The position numbers were made by a program, and so were the translations under genes. The notes under the pieces were generated by a model. It did not search any database. It worked only from the letters and a program-made list of their open reading frames with translations, and had not been told where the DNA came from. Positions 8,341 to 16,827 of a stretch of DNA of 40,101 nt are shown here, one piece after another. The stretch comes from Halodesulfovibrio sp. (GTDB lineage Bacteria > Desulfobacterota > Desulfovibrionia > Desulfovibrionales > Desulfovibrionaceae). The stretch covers positions 1-40,101 of the forward strand of contig NZ_JAOARI010000029.1 in NCBI RefSeq assembly GCF_025210605.1, written 5' to 3'. Within the stretch, counting starts at the first letter, position 1. Each line of letters begins with the position of its first letter.

Positions 8341-8619
8341 TTAAGACTTGCCGGAAATGATGCGGGTATCTGCCTCGCGCAGTGCAGCTGCCATTGTTTT
8401 GCGTGAGACGCCGTGCTCTTCAGAAAGTACGGTCAGCAGCATTCGCAGGCGCATTATCTTTGTTGCCTGTGATACCCGATGCATCCCGAACTTGTTAGGA
8501 TTGCACCGCTGGTAGCGAAAGTGGCGAATGTCCATCCGCATGTAGCGTGCCGCATTGGAGTAAGTTTTAAACCTTGCCTTAAGCCGCTCGATGTTTTTTT
8601 CGTAAGCTAGTGTTTTCAT
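8341..8619 (-). CDS. small basic protein, first gene of the replication operon
   Basis: 92 residues, rich in arginine and lysine. Residues 18-40 (TYSNAARYMRMDIRHFRYQR) and 70-85 (GVSRKTMAAALREAD) both look like short helix-turn-helix units, so DNA binding is plausible, but I do not recognise the family. It lies 68 bases upstream of the CII-like gene in the same direction and is divergent from the repressor-like gene at 8719, with the triple palindrome between them. The position is that of an early regulatory gene of a phage or satellite. The ribosome binding site is weak. Confidence 0.55.
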   Translation of the reverse strand: MKTLAYEKNIERLKARFKTYSNAARYMRMDIRHFRYQRCNPNKFGMHRVSQATKIMRLRMLLTVLSEEHGVSRKTMAAALREADTRIISGKS

Positions 8620-8634
8620 GCGGCAAAAGTTAGA

Positions 8635-8693
8635 GGATTTTTCCCGTTTTAGCCAAGGGGCTTTTTCCCACTTTTCTTAGGGGAAAAATTCCC
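8635..8693. promoter_or_regulatory. three evenly spaced GGG-(A/T)-CCC palindromes; candidate operator array
   Basis: Between two divergent regulatory genes stand GGATTTTTCCC (8635-8645), GGGGCTTTTTCCC (8657-8669) and GGGGAAAAATTCCC (8680-8693). Their centres are about 23 bp apart, close to two helical turns. Related sites appear at 8315-8325 (GGGAAAAAACC) and 9338-9350 (GGGATTTTTTCCC). The layout recalls the multiple operators of phage immunity regions. The likely binder is the product of the gene at 8719 (inference). Confidence 0.6.
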
Positions 8694-8718
8694 ATACAAA
8701 GAAGGAATGAAGAATAGC

Positions 8719-8973
8719 ATGGCTTTTGAAAGAAAATTTGTGGAAGTGTTATGCGAAAAGATCGAAGAAACAGGCATTTCGCATAACGAATTTGGAAGAC
8801 GTGCCTTCGGCCCACCAGACGGCGGAAGACTATGGAGAAGCATTCGAGGAGTGGAAGGAAAGAATAAACCCCGGAAGATCGCAATTCATGAAGCCTACGA
8901 TATCGCGCAAGTTCTGGGCACAGATCTGCCGACGCTGTTATGGCACGTAGAGAAAGAATTTAACCAGATATAG
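8719..8973 (+). CDS. small phage repressor-like protein
   Basis: 84 residues with a probable helix-turn-helix: FVEVLCEKIEETGISHNEFGRRAFG, then RLWRSIRG and AIHEAYDIAQVLGTDLPTLLWHVE, the order of Xre-like regulators. I take ATG 8719 rather than 8707, because the AAGGA element ends directly at 8706 and would leave no spacing for 8707. It is divergent from the replication operon and faces the triple palindrome, so it is the best candidate for the island's repressor. A strong terminator follows. Its name rests on domain pattern and position. Confidence 0.6.
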   Translation: MAFERKFVEVLCEKIEETGISHNEFGRRAFGPPDGGRLWRSIRGVEGKNKPRKIAIHEAYDIAQVLGTDLPTLLWHVEKEFNQI

Positions 8974-9006
8974 AAAAAGCTCGAACCATTACGGTTCGAG
9001 CTTTTT
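8974..9006. terminator. bidirectional terminator
   Basis: Perfect 14-bp stem (8974-8987 with 8993-9006) starting with AAAAAGCTCG and ending with CGAGCTTTTT, with a 5-base loop. It serves the repressor-like gene and the convergent gene at 9020. Confidence 0.9.
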
Positions 9007-9019
9007 CTTTATTCTACAA

Positions 9020-9205
9020 CTACTGTTCGCTGTTATCTTTCGCTGAATGCGTTGCCTCTTGCTGTTCTATTACAGTCAGCGCTACCTCCAGCCTCGAGCA
9101 CTGATCAAACAAAATATCCCCCAATCCCAACGGTGCATTTGTGGCGCAAAAGCGTACTGCTGAAATGGCTTTGTATATTTCCTCGATCGCTTCAGATTCT
9201 TTCAT
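9020..9205 (-). CDS. small hypothetical protein, 61 aa
   Basis: Short mostly helical acidic protein (MKESEAIEEIYKAIS...). I choose ATG 9205 because GGGGGA stands seven bases upstream; an upstream in-frame ATG at 9247 lacks such a site. It converges on the repressor-like gene across a shared terminator. No recognisable family, and it is likely an accessory phage-type gene. Confidence 0.5.
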   Translation of the reverse strand: MKESEAIEEIYKAISAVRFCATNAPLGLGDILFDQCSRLEVALTVIEQQEATHSAKDNSEQ

Positions 9206-9432
9206 ACATCCCCCCGCCAATGTGTGTCTTTTTAATTCCTGAGTCATTCACCGCCGATACTCTGCGGCTTTCGTTGCGTCAACCAATTATCTTGAAACTT
9301 CTAGGGAGTTCCGTTTCACTCATGAAATATAGTAACCGGGATTTTTTCCCTAAACGCTTATTGATACTTAGGGAGTGAAGCCCTATGCTTTGTCTCAGCT
9401 AAGACATAGAACAACACACTGTGCCAACTCTT

Positions 9433-9513
9433 AAAAATACCATGTCGGCCTCCGGATTAAATTATGGCATGGTGCCTAAAAAGCGAATCAGAGGAGGCCG
9501 ACATGGTATTTTT
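9433..9513. repeat. perfect 21-bp inverted repeat forming a large stem-loop
   Basis: The arms 9433-9453 and 9493-9513 are exact reverse complements. They start with AAAAATACCATG and end with CATGGTATTTTT. The 39-base loop holds a smaller GGCA-TGG-TGCC hairpin (9466-9476). The T-rich 3' end could act as a terminator on either strand. Alternatives are a small RNA, a miniature inverted-repeat element or a recombinase site. No gene ends close enough to make a plain terminator the obvious reading. Confidence 0.7.
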
Positions 9514-9681
9514 ATGCAACCACCTCGCTCCAACACGTTGGGGGTACATTTTTTTCTGAAAACGGCTAAAAGTCGTAAAAACAGATGATTAGCAGTGCTA
9601 TTGGATGTCCTCTCTCTCCGCCAGAACACGGCTAAATAAAAGGTCTTCTCCTTAAACAGAGAAGTCCTTTTTTTGTTTTTC

Positions 9682-9719
9682 GTGACTCGTAAAAAATTTG
9701 TGACTCGATTTGTGACTCG
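9682..9719. repeat. three GTGACTCG direct repeats upstream of a regulator
   Basis: GTGACTCG occurs at 9682-9689, 9700-9707 and 9712-9719, all in one orientation and separated by A/T tracts. The regulator gene at 9852 starts 133 bases downstream. They may be operator half-sites of that regulator or arm-type binding sites of an integrase. Confidence 0.5.
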
Positions 9720-9851
9720 ATTTTGCAAAAATTTTGTCATCCCCGCTCACCCCGAACCACCAAGCTACTATTTGTAACTTTACAAAGTCTGCGATACTAC
9801 TCAATGCTATATACGGAACTACCTTCAACCTTGCCCTAATATAGGTGTAGC

Positions 9852-10295
9852 ATGAATAAAAATGACGAAACCGCCTACGCATGGTCAATTATCATGCAAA
9901 AAATCAGATCATTGCGCGACGAAAAGCATACTCTCGAAGAAATAGGCAACATTATGGGTGTTCGCAAAGGCACTGTTTCACGCTGGCTTTTAGATAATGA
10001 AAACAGAGTCGGTGGCGAGAACACGACATTTGGAGATATGCTTCGATACGCCAATGCACTCAACATTCCTCTTGATGCACTCACTAGAGATGCTTTTTTT
10101 ACAACAAATCCCGCTACAACGCAGCGCACCCCGCCGCAACCAGCAGTAGAGAATCCTGACAACATAATTTCGTTTACCGCACCTGAATGGATGATTAACG
10201 CATTAAGCCAGCAAGCCGAGCTACTTGAAATCAGCAGCCAGTCGCTCATTAAAGTCTGGCTTGCAGATAAATTGAACACACTTAAGCGCCAATAA
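9852..10295 (+). CDS. fusion regulator: helix-turn-helix domain plus ribbon-helix-helix-like tail
   Basis: Residues 8-75 form a helix-turn-helix of phage repressor type (TLEEIGNIMGVRKGTVSRWL, then TTFGDMLRYANALNIPLDAL). Residues 105-147 (NIISFTAPEWMINALSQQAELLEISSQSLIKVWLADKL) strongly resemble the CopG/BrnA-type ribbon-helix-helix of toxin-antitoxin antitoxins. A proline/threonine-rich linker joins them. The N-terminal half is shared with the regulator at 20574, which has a different C-terminal half. AGGTG precedes the ATG. It may be an autoregulator or an orphan antitoxin-like protein; no toxin gene is seen beside it. Confidence 0.7.
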   Translation: MNKNDETAYAWSIIMQKIRSLRDEKHTLEEIGNIMGVRKGTVSRWLLDNENRVGGENTTFGDMLRYANALNIPLDALTRDAFFTTNPATTQRTPPQPAVENPDNIISFTAPEWMINALSQQAELLEISSQSLIKVWLADKLNTLKRQ

Positions 10296-10599
10296 CATTT
10301 CCACCACGCGCCGTAGCCTATATTTAAGTATAGTATGAAAATATACGGTAGCACCAATTGATTACATCATCCTCACATTATTTCGCTTTGTTTTTAGTAT
10401 GCCATGCGCCTAATAGATTACTACCTAACAGCTCTCTGATGCTATCAGCCCCCTCCGTTTAAAAAAACAAGCTACAGACTCTATTCTGCTGATACAAAAA
10501 AACCGCAAAGGTTCTCAACATATCGAGAGCCTTTGCGGCAATATACCTGTCTAGTGCAGATCAAGCTCTGCACTTGCAAGTTATGTTGTCAGCTTGAAC
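10296..10599. other. intergenic gap with the chemoreceptor terminator
   Basis: No gene seen. AT-rich sequence, then the terminator at 10503-10538 for the leftward chemoreceptor gene. Confidence 0.6.
10503..10538 (-). terminator. rho-independent terminator of the chemoreceptor gene
   Basis: CCGCAAAGG...TCTC pairs with GAGA...CCTTTGCGG around an 8-base loop, with a run of seven T after it on the minus strand. Confidence 0.85.
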
Positions 10600-12648
10600 T
10601 TAATGAACCTTCAAGTGCTCAATAAGCTTCTGGAGTTCTGTTGTCATAGTAATGAGCTTGCCCACAGCATCTTGAGCGTGCGCCATAGACTCTACAGTTT
10701 CGGTTGCAATACGGTTTACGTCTTCAGAACCACGGCTAATCTGCTCGGAAGCAGCAGACTGCTGCTCGCTTGCCGCTGCAATAGAATTCACCTGATCTGC
10801 GTTCGTAATAACAATGTCAACAATAGAGCGTAATGCTTCACCTGATTTTTGTGAATACTCTGTGGATTTTGCGACAGCTTCGGAAGCTTGATTCATGCAC
10901 TGTTCATTTTCGCGTGAAGCGTTTTGAATTGCTCGAATAGCTTCGTCTACTTCGGTAGTTGCAAGCATAGTTTTTTCTGCAAGCTTGCGCACTTCGTCTG
11001 CAACTACGGCAAATCCGCGCCCTGCTTCGCCAGCTCTAGCCGCTTCAATTGCTGCGTTTAATGCAAGTAAGTTCGTTTGATCTGCTATATCAGTAATGAC
11101 AGTCATAACAGACTCAATATTTAATGCGCGCTTACCCAAATCTTCGAGGCTATCTCGCAACCCGCTTGAATATTGGTCAACTTCAGCAATAGAGTCCATT
11201 GCAACTTCAACCACAGAAGCACCGCTTTCTGCTTTCTCACGCGCAGCACTCGCTTGCTCTGCTGCCTCGCCAGCACTTCTCGCAACTTCCAAAACGGTGG
11301 CGTTCATTTGCTCAATAGCAGTCGCAGAGTCAGTAGCACGTTCCCGCTGAGCATGTGACCCATTTACTGCCTCCTGAACAAGTCTGGATAAATCTTCACT
11401 GGCAACCGTTACACCTTCAACAATTCCTTCAAGCTGTTCCGCTGCCTGCAACATGCCTTCACGCTTCGCATTTTCAGCTTCCTTACGAGCGTTTTCAGCA
11501 TCCTTCATAGCAATTTGTGCTTTTTTCGACTCTTCTTCAGCTTCCAAGGTTTTGCTTTCTGCCATTAGAATCATTTCTTTCAGGCGAGCAACCATCGTGT
11601 TCAGTGAAACAGACATTGCGCCAATTTCATCTTTTCGCTTAAGTTGCAACGTATGATCCAAATCACCCGCAGCAACCGCTTCAGCAAATACCACACATTT
11701 TTTGACGTTTCCTGCAATGCTGCGCACAATAAGGAATACAACTATCCCCATTGCTAAAATACCGCCTAAACTGATTGCAATGCTACTTGTACGAATAGCC
11801 GCAATCGAAGAAAGAATATCATCTTCGTTGGCAGCAACCCCTACAACCCAACCTGTTTTAGATTCAGTTTTGTAAAATACCATTTTGGTAACGCCATTCG
11901 CAGAAAATCGAACAAGCCCTTCTTTGTTACGGCGCATCTCTTTGCCCCAATCATTATCAACGGGGCGCTCTTTCATAATACGGTTGCTGTCTGGATGTGC
12001 ACATAGATAGCCTGATTTTGCCATCATAAAAGCATGACCTGTCTTGCCCAGCTTGATAGAATCGACAAACGATTTAGAAAAGCTTGTTAAATCGACAGCA
12101 CCAACAAAAGCACCTTTAATCTCACCGTTAACAAGGTATGGTCGAGCAACGGCAACAATAGGCTTACCAGTCACCAAACTTTGTATAGCATCTGATACAG
12201 TTGCCCGCCCTTGAATGGCATCTCTAAAATACTGAAAAGAAGAAAGGTCGATATTCGAAGTCGTACTCTCTCCTACAGTAGCACGATAAACTATTGGCTT
12301 ACCGTCAAGCCCAAATAGACCGACACCATCGTAATATGTGTAGGCTTCCTCGAAATTTTTTAACGCGTTCTGTGCTATCCGCAAATCATCAACCTGTTCG
12401 CTATCAATAGATGCCAACCGGTTAAAAACAGAAAATCCTTCAAGCTGCATTAAATCTGTTTGGATCCCCACAACCCAAAGATTCAGCTTTTTTTGAATGT
12501 TTTCTGCTAATTGCTCTGCGTGATGCAACGTTGCGTCTGTTAATGCCTTTTCAGCTAATGTGAAGGATGTGTAGGTTACTGTTCCAAGAACCAAGCACAT
12601 TGCAACTAATGTAGGGACTAAAAACCTGTTCCGTAAATTCCAATTCAT
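10600..12648 (-). CDS. methyl-accepting chemotaxis protein with Cache sensor domain
   Basis: 682 residues in the classic order. A membrane helix lies at about 9-31 and a periplasmic double-Cache sensor at about 35-275 ([52 protein letters not shown]). A second helix lies at about 287-310, then HAMP (to about 365), coiled coil, and the signalling domain whose hairpin tip carries [36 protein letters not shown] (residues about 526-561). It binds a small ligand outside the membrane and controls CheA/CheW. The Cache type suggests amino or organic acids, but the ligand cannot be read. AAGGGGA precedes the start. It is transcribed alone, ends at a strong terminator, and no che genes are nearby. Confidence 0.95.
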   Translation of the reverse strand: MNWNLRNRFLVPTLVAMCLVLGTVTYTSFTLAEKALTDATLHHAEQLAENIQKKLNLWVVGIQTDLMQLEGFSVFNRLASIDSEQVDDLRIAQNALKNFEEAYTYYDGVGLFGLDGKPIVYRATVGESTTSNIDLSSFQYFRDAIQGRATVSDAIQSLVTGKPIVAVARPYLVNGEIKGAFVGAVDLTSFSKSFVDSIKLGKTGHAFMMAKSGYLCAHPDSNRIMKERPVDNDWGKEMRRNKEGLVRFSANGVTKMVFYKTESKTGWVVGVAANEDDILSSIAAIRTSSIAISLGGILAMGIVVFLIVRSIAGNVKKCVVFAEAVAAGDLDHTLQLKRKDEIGAMSVSLNTMVARLKEMILMAESKTLEAEEESKKAQIAMKDAENARKEAENAKREGMLQAAEQLEGIVEGVTVASEDLSRLVQEAVNGSHAQRERATDSATAIEQMNATVLEVARSAGEAAEQASAAREKAESGASVVEVAMDSIAEVDQYSSGLRDSLEDLGKRALNIESVMTVITDIADQTNLLALNAAIEAARAGEAGRGFAVVADEVRKLAEKTMLATTEVDEAIRAIQNASRENEQCMNQASEAVAKSTEYSQKSGEALRSIVDIVITNADQVNSIAAASEQQSAASEQISRGSEDVNRIATETVESMAHAQDAVGKLITMTTELQKLIEHLKVH

Positions 12649-13591
12649 AATTTTCCCCTTAAATTAACCAAATGGCACAATCTGTATGTTGTCCCGTAAT
12701 GTTGAATAATTGCGCCAGCTATCCTTTTCCACCCGCATAGAAAAGTTCAACATTATCGATTAGTACGCTCAGCTTTCACGCAGCTTTCGGCATCGGCAAC
12801 AGTACAGTCAGTATAAACTCACTGACCAGTTAAACAGTAACACTCTCATCGGGAACCAATTCGTTTTCTTTAATTGCAATTGCAAAAAAGTCACTAGGCA
12901 TGATCGTTTGAATGTACTTGTTGCCTGAAAATCAAAGGAAGAAGTATCGGCATTGCAACTTACTACACACAAAAACTTATGAATGACTCAATATACACGA
13001 AGAAATCTACTCTTCACTATCTTGAGCACAACGAACTGCATAAAAAAGTTACACAGCCATTAATACAACTCTAATGATCTCTCATAGGTTATTGTGATAG
13101 TAATAGCGAATACTTTGCTGCCGCCAACATTTTTTCTGTATTCATGGTACGTTTTCACCACAAAGCAGATTTTATTGTAATCTTACAGTATGACGAGGCG
13201 TATTGTCTTACTGTAGATTTCCCCCCAATGATAAAAGCTGGCTTAGCATAAGCGGTTGGCTCAACTATCATAGAATAAAAAACTTAACAACATTAATAAA
13301 TTAGTTAGCACTTCAAATTAAAAAAATCGAAATAATACATTAGTAATAGAAGTTTTACTTCTTTATTTGGAACTACAACATTCACTGCATATGTTTATCA
13401 TTTTATTTTCAGTAAGGTCATACTTATGCCAGCAACAAAAAAAGCTTCTACTTACTAATAGAAGCTCTAATATAAATATGCTCTAACGTTTTGAAATCAC
13501 TTATGGCTCGTTACAGCCTCTCAAAAGTAATCACTAAAAAACTTTCACTGTATGCACACAGCCTGTTAATGCAACGAAGAGATTGTACTTA
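12649..13591. other. long AT-rich intergenic region without a supported gene
   Basis: About 940 bases. Only scattered short open frames appear, none with both a ribosome binding site and protein-like composition. A 31-codon frame ending near 13073 is the best and is not convincing. The terminator at 13443-13466 belongs to the HNH gene. This may be degraded gene sequence in an accessory region. Confidence 0.5.
13443..13466 (-). terminator. rho-independent terminator of the ATPase/HNH unit
   Basis: Perfect 8-bp stem AGCTTCTA/TAGAAGCT with an 8-base loop; on the minus strand it is followed by seven T. Confidence 0.75.
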
Positions 13592-14224
13592 TCACTCAGA
13601 TATAACGAGCCCCTGCCGTTTAATCTCATGCCAGATAAATGGTGCGAACCGAGCAATTTGTGCGTTTGTCAAAGCATCCTCGCGGGTACGATCTTTATAT
13701 CGAGCATAATATTCAGCACGCTCACTATCGAATGCTTCTTTATCCAACTGCAATACATCTAATATAATGTATGCCTGCTCTTCCTGCTCCGGTGTTAACT
13801 CTTCTGAGACAGCTATCATTCCAGTTTCCAGCATCAATTCGAATGGATAAAAATCTAAATCGAAAGGACAAACAATAACTTCCTGCCCACGATTCGAATT
13901 CACACGTCTGTCAGCAAGCAAGTAATTTTTCCATTCATAGGCTTGCCACGCATCCTGTGCTTTAGGAATAAAATGTTCTACACTACCTTCACGGTTACCC
14001 GCCCCGTCTGTATCTGGGTCAAGGTATACGGCGAGATATGCACAAATATCATGATAACTTTTATGCAGCATCGGAATAGCTCTGCTCCAATATCTTCGCC
14101 AAGAGAAATTAGCAGGCGGAGGATCTCCTTGCTGAACATGCTTTCGTTTTAAAAACCTTCTTCCCGGTTGCCGTATTAATTTATTAAATTTTTTGGGCTC
14201 TGGAGCTCGAGTCACCGGAATCAT
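13592..14224 (-). CDS. ptuB: HNH-type endonuclease, PtuB-like (Septu effector)
   Basis: 210 residues with an HNH-like core in the middle: GSVEHFIPKAQDAW supplies the metal-binding histidine, EWKNYLLADRRVNSNRG supplies the asparagines, and CPFDLDFYPFEL follows. This is the order of the PtuB/TIGR02646 group. The cysteine pairs that hold zinc in many relatives are incomplete (CAYL in place of C-x-x-C, VNSNRG in place of CNxxKG), so a zinc knuckle is unlikely. I start at ATG 14224, whose ATGA overlaps the stop of the ATPase gene, rather than at 14233. The pair would sense phage and cut DNA, as in Septu systems; that role is by family, not shown here. Confidence 0.75.
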   Translation of the reverse strand: MIPVTRAPEPKKFNKLIRQPGRRFLKRKHVQQGDPPPANFSWRRYWSRAIPMLHKSYHDICAYLAVYLDPDTDGAGNREGSVEHFIPKAQDAWQAYEWKNYLLADRRVNSNRGQEVIVCPFDLDFYPFELMLETGMIAVSEELTPEQEEQAYIILDVLQLDKEAFDSERAEYYARYKDRTREDALTNAQIARFAPFIWHEIKRQGLVISE

Positions 14225-15573
14225 AAATTCCATCCCCGTTTTTCTGCCCTACTTCGCCAAAAAGACCAGAACGGGTCTGCTTGGTGCAGTGTCATCACCA
14301 GCTTGCGATGCACTAGCTGCGCTTCTTTCTCGTCTACACGATTGCGCACTGCCAATTTTGCCTCTTTAATCGCATCCTCACGCTGTTCCGAAGAATCTGT
14401 TTCCAAACCGAAAACAGGGCTTGTAAGCCAAGCAGCCGAAGAGCCACGACGAATCCATTCTTCTTTTTTAAGCTCGATTTCGCACTTTTTTCTATTTAAA
14501 TCGAAAGAGTACAGCACATCTTCGGTTTCATCGAAAAAAGGCTCCAACGATGCTAATACTAATGGAGCATGTGTAGTGCATATGAGTTGGGTAGAAACAT
14601 TTTGCCCCATGAGCAGATTACCCATAACAGACTCTAGAGACTGCAAAATACTGCGTTGCCATTGTGGATGTAAGTGAGCCTCGACCTCATCGATAAGCAG
14701 AATAATATTGCCCGATGGCTTCATTGAATATTTGTCACATAGCTCAATATGCTCGCTCCATGCCCAGGTAAGAGCATAAAGTAATGAAAGAATCTTTCGA
14801 ATACCGGCAGAAGCATAAATTAACGGAGTCTCTTTTCCGAATTCAGATTTTATTGTTGGAAACTTTCGGCTATCGTCCGCTTTAACTCTACGTAAGTTCC
14901 CTATAGAGAACGGTTCATTTTTGGGAGAAAGATGTCGCACACCTTTTTTCAAACACGTATACGAAAAATTATCCTCACGCTGCCAATCTCCCCAATCAGA
15001 TATTAATCCATTAAACTCTTGTCTGCGCTTCTTCTGAACTCCATTCCATAATTCAGACTGCGAATAGATGCGTGTTGTAGTATGTGAAAAGGATAACTGC
15101 ATCTGCTCATAGTTATGCACCCGCTCCTGCATAAGTTTTCGAGCATACGCATCCGCTTGCGCTTTAACCGGATCATACATTGCAACGGTACCATCATACT
15201 TCATATAGACAACAATGGAATCACTGGGTGCATTCCGCCCATTTTGCCCCCTAGTATCCGTGGGCATACAATTCCAAACTTGCCCTAACCGCTGAAACAC
15301 ATATTTCTGAATCGTATCTTCAGTAACAATTGAGTCAAACTTCCCAATAATTGCGGACTCGTCAGCATTATATTTTCCATGTTCAGGTGCAATAAACGAA
15401 CTCGGCATTGCCATTTCACCTGCCCATTCTTTTGTGAGCATCCACCATGCAACATCCAGAACGAAACTCTTCCCCAATCCGTTATCGCCTGTAAAAACAG
15501 TCAGCCTGTCCCCAAAGTCTATTGCTAGATGCTCAGAGGGTCCGACATTGCTCAGTGCTAAAGTTTTAATCAT
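14221..15573 (-). CDS. ptuA: SMC/ABC-type ATPase, PtuA-like (Septu sensor)
   Basis: 450 residues. Walker A GDNGLGKSF lies near residue 31, ILLIDEVEAHLHPQWQ (Walker B) near 295, and QLICTTHAPLVLASL (the switch histidine) near 332: an ABC-type ATPase head without the long coiled coils of SMC proteins. The start is ATG 15573, with GGAGAA correctly spaced; the longer frame from 15609 has no such site. It overlaps the HNH gene by four bases (ATGA), so the two form one operon with its own terminator. ATPase plus HNH is the Septu (PtuAB) layout. I see no reverse transcriptase or retron RNA beside it, so it is not a retron form. Confidence 0.8.
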   Translation of the reverse strand: MIKTLALSNVGPSEHLAIDFGDRLTVFTGDNGLGKSFVLDVAWWMLTKEWAGEMAMPSSFIAPEHGKYNADESAIIGKFDSIVTEDTIQKYVFQRLGQVWNCMPTDTRGQNGRNAPSDSIVVYMKYDGTVAMYDPVKAQADAYARKLMQERVHNYEQMQLSFSHTTTRIYSQSELWNGVQKKRRQEFNGLISDWGDWQREDNFSYTCLKKGVRHLSPKNEPFSIGNLRRVKADDSRKFPTIKSEFGKETPLIYASAGIRKILSLLYALTWAWSEHIELCDKYSMKPSGNIILLIDEVEAHLHPQWQRSILQSLESVMGNLLMGQNVSTQLICTTHAPLVLASLEPFFDETEDVLYSFDLNRKKCEIELKKEEWIRRGSSAAWLTSPVFGLETDSSEQREDAIKEAKLAVRNRVDEKEAQLVHRKLVMTLHQADPFWSFWRSRAEKRGWNL

Positions 15574-15836
15574 CAGCTTCTCCATTATACGACTCGGATG
15601 CACACACACAGCCTACAACACTAAAAAAATCTTCCAGTTACTATAGTCCACTCAGGTCTTTTGTCCAGTAAAGCATACCCTCTTTCCTTCTCTTTTCATT
15701 CGCACTCAGCACCTTAGATTCAAGCTCCACAAAAAAACGAATCAACCTGACATATACAATTCCACCATCGACATTCGTCTTGTAAAATTACAAGTCCATA
15801 CCCATAACCGTGCAAGCACCACAGCAGGAAAAATAT

Positions 15837-16259
15837 ATGCAAAAAGTTACCACACAAAGTGTTTTCGACTCTATAAAGCAAGACTTCGGCTGCTCTGTTG
15901 GATTAACCCGTGAAGATTATGAATTATGCGCTGCCCGAGAGCATTCTTCTCAACAGAACTCGCCGGAACATTGCAGGGGAAAGCACATTTGCTTTCTGCG
16001 TTACTCTGGACATTGTGGAGCCAGCAACACAGGACGCCTCGCATATATCCTTAATCCTGATAAAAAAAATAGCTACGACATTATTCTCCGCGTGCACGTT
16101 GTTGTCGGTGAGGAAACAGAGTCCCGCGAAATGCCGCTTACACTCCCGCCAGCATCTAAACTTGGGTTAAGCTGCACAAAAACATTTTCTAATCCAGAAG
16201 CGGCACTGTGCTACACTATTATTCAAGAAAAAAAAGGAGTAGATGACGCTTTTGCATAA
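15837..16259 (+). CDS. hypothetical protein, 140 aa
   Basis: Soluble protein with several cysteines and histidines in its first half (around HCRGKHICFLRYSGHCG), which could bind metal, and a beta-rich second half (SYDIILRVHVVVGEE). I do not recognise the family. The start at 15837 is chosen because AGGAAAA precedes it; the open frame reaches 15810. It is read rightward, divergent from the ATPase/HNH pair about 260 bases away. Confidence 0.5.
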   Translation: MQKVTTQSVFDSIKQDFGCSVGLTREDYELCAAREHSSQQNSPEHCRGKHICFLRYSGHCGASNTGRLAYILNPDKKNSYDIILRVHVVVGEETESREMPLTLPPASKLGLSCTKTFSNPEAALCYTIIQEKKGVDDAFA

Positions 16260-16504
16260 GTATCGTCATCGTGCCTTTCAAGCTAACCAAATGACCATGA
16301 CGTACTACACGACATGCCCCCGCACAACATCTTCAAAATACGTATTTTATACGAACAGGCTGATTAAAGGTATTAACTATGGGACGTGGGCAGAAATACT
16401 ATCAGTAACGCCCCGCTTCCAGTACTCTTGTAGTGCAGAAAATCACAGGGCTATAAACCACTTGCCCAGTGTATATGCAGACACACAATGTATGGAGGCT
16501 ATGC

Positions 16505-16675
16505 ATGAAGTATATGTTTTTTCTTCTCATTTTCTATATAGCCATCGCAACATTTGTGCTGCAAAAAGTTCTCGGTTTAGCTCAAGTTAGCGACGCGATA
16601 TTCCCGGGCATTGCAGCCGGAATTTTGCTTACAGTTATCCATAAGACTGTGAAGCGAAAACTCAAAGAGCGATGA
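16505..16675 (+). CDS. small membrane protein, 56 aa
   Basis: Two hydrophobic helices (MKYMFFLLIFYIAIATFVLQ and GIAAGILLTVIHKT) ending in a basic tail (KRKLKER), so the C-terminus is probably cytoplasmic. GGAGG stands six bases before ATG 16505, and a clear terminator follows at 16709. Function unknown. The gene lies in a run of orphan accessory genes. Confidence 0.6.
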   Translation: MKYMFFLLIFYIAIATFVLQKVLGLAQVSDAIFPGIAAGILLTVIHKTVKRKLKER

Positions 16676-16708
16676 GACAAACTCCACTCTCCGGCACAAC
16701 GACGCACA

Positions 16709-16737
16709 AAGCCCCCGAAAGTACATTTCGGGGGCTT
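16709..16737 (+). terminator. rho-independent terminator
   Basis: 12-bp stem AAGCCCCCGAAA/TTTCGGGGGCTT with a 5-base loop, followed by TGCTTTAG. The T tract is poor but the stem is strong. Confidence 0.75.
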
Positions 16738-16827
16738 GCTTTAGCACACAGGAAGCAACCCCATAACATCTAGAAAAATATATATACAGCAGACGACATT
16801 AGTTGTCCTTGTTGGTTATTCTCAACA

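Larger units (their letters stand above)
9206..9851. other. long non-coding stretch with a large hairpin and short repeats
   Basis: No convincing gene. It holds a GGGATTTTTTCCC operator-like site (9338-9350), a TAGGG/CCCTA inverted repeat (9369-9385), the 21-bp inverted repeat at 9433-9513, a GGGGGTACAT motif near 9540 and three GTGACTCG repeats at 9682-9719. Short repeats of this kind are common near integrase attachment sites, so an end of the island may fall here, but no core att sequence can be shown. Confidence 0.45.

Noticed and set aside
9462..9740. Minus-strand frame of 92 codons
   Set aside because: It runs through the 21-bp inverted repeat and the GTGACTCG repeats, and its start has no ribosome binding site.
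12900..13075. Short frame ending MNDSIYTKKSTLHYLEHNELHKK
   Set aside because: It could be a gene remnant, but it has no start signal, is under 50 codons and shows no recognisable motif.
16243..16590. Plus-strand frame of 115 codons overlapping two better genes
   Set aside because: It overlaps the end of the 15837 gene and the start of the 16505 gene. Its composition is irregular and the ribosome binding sites belong to the others.
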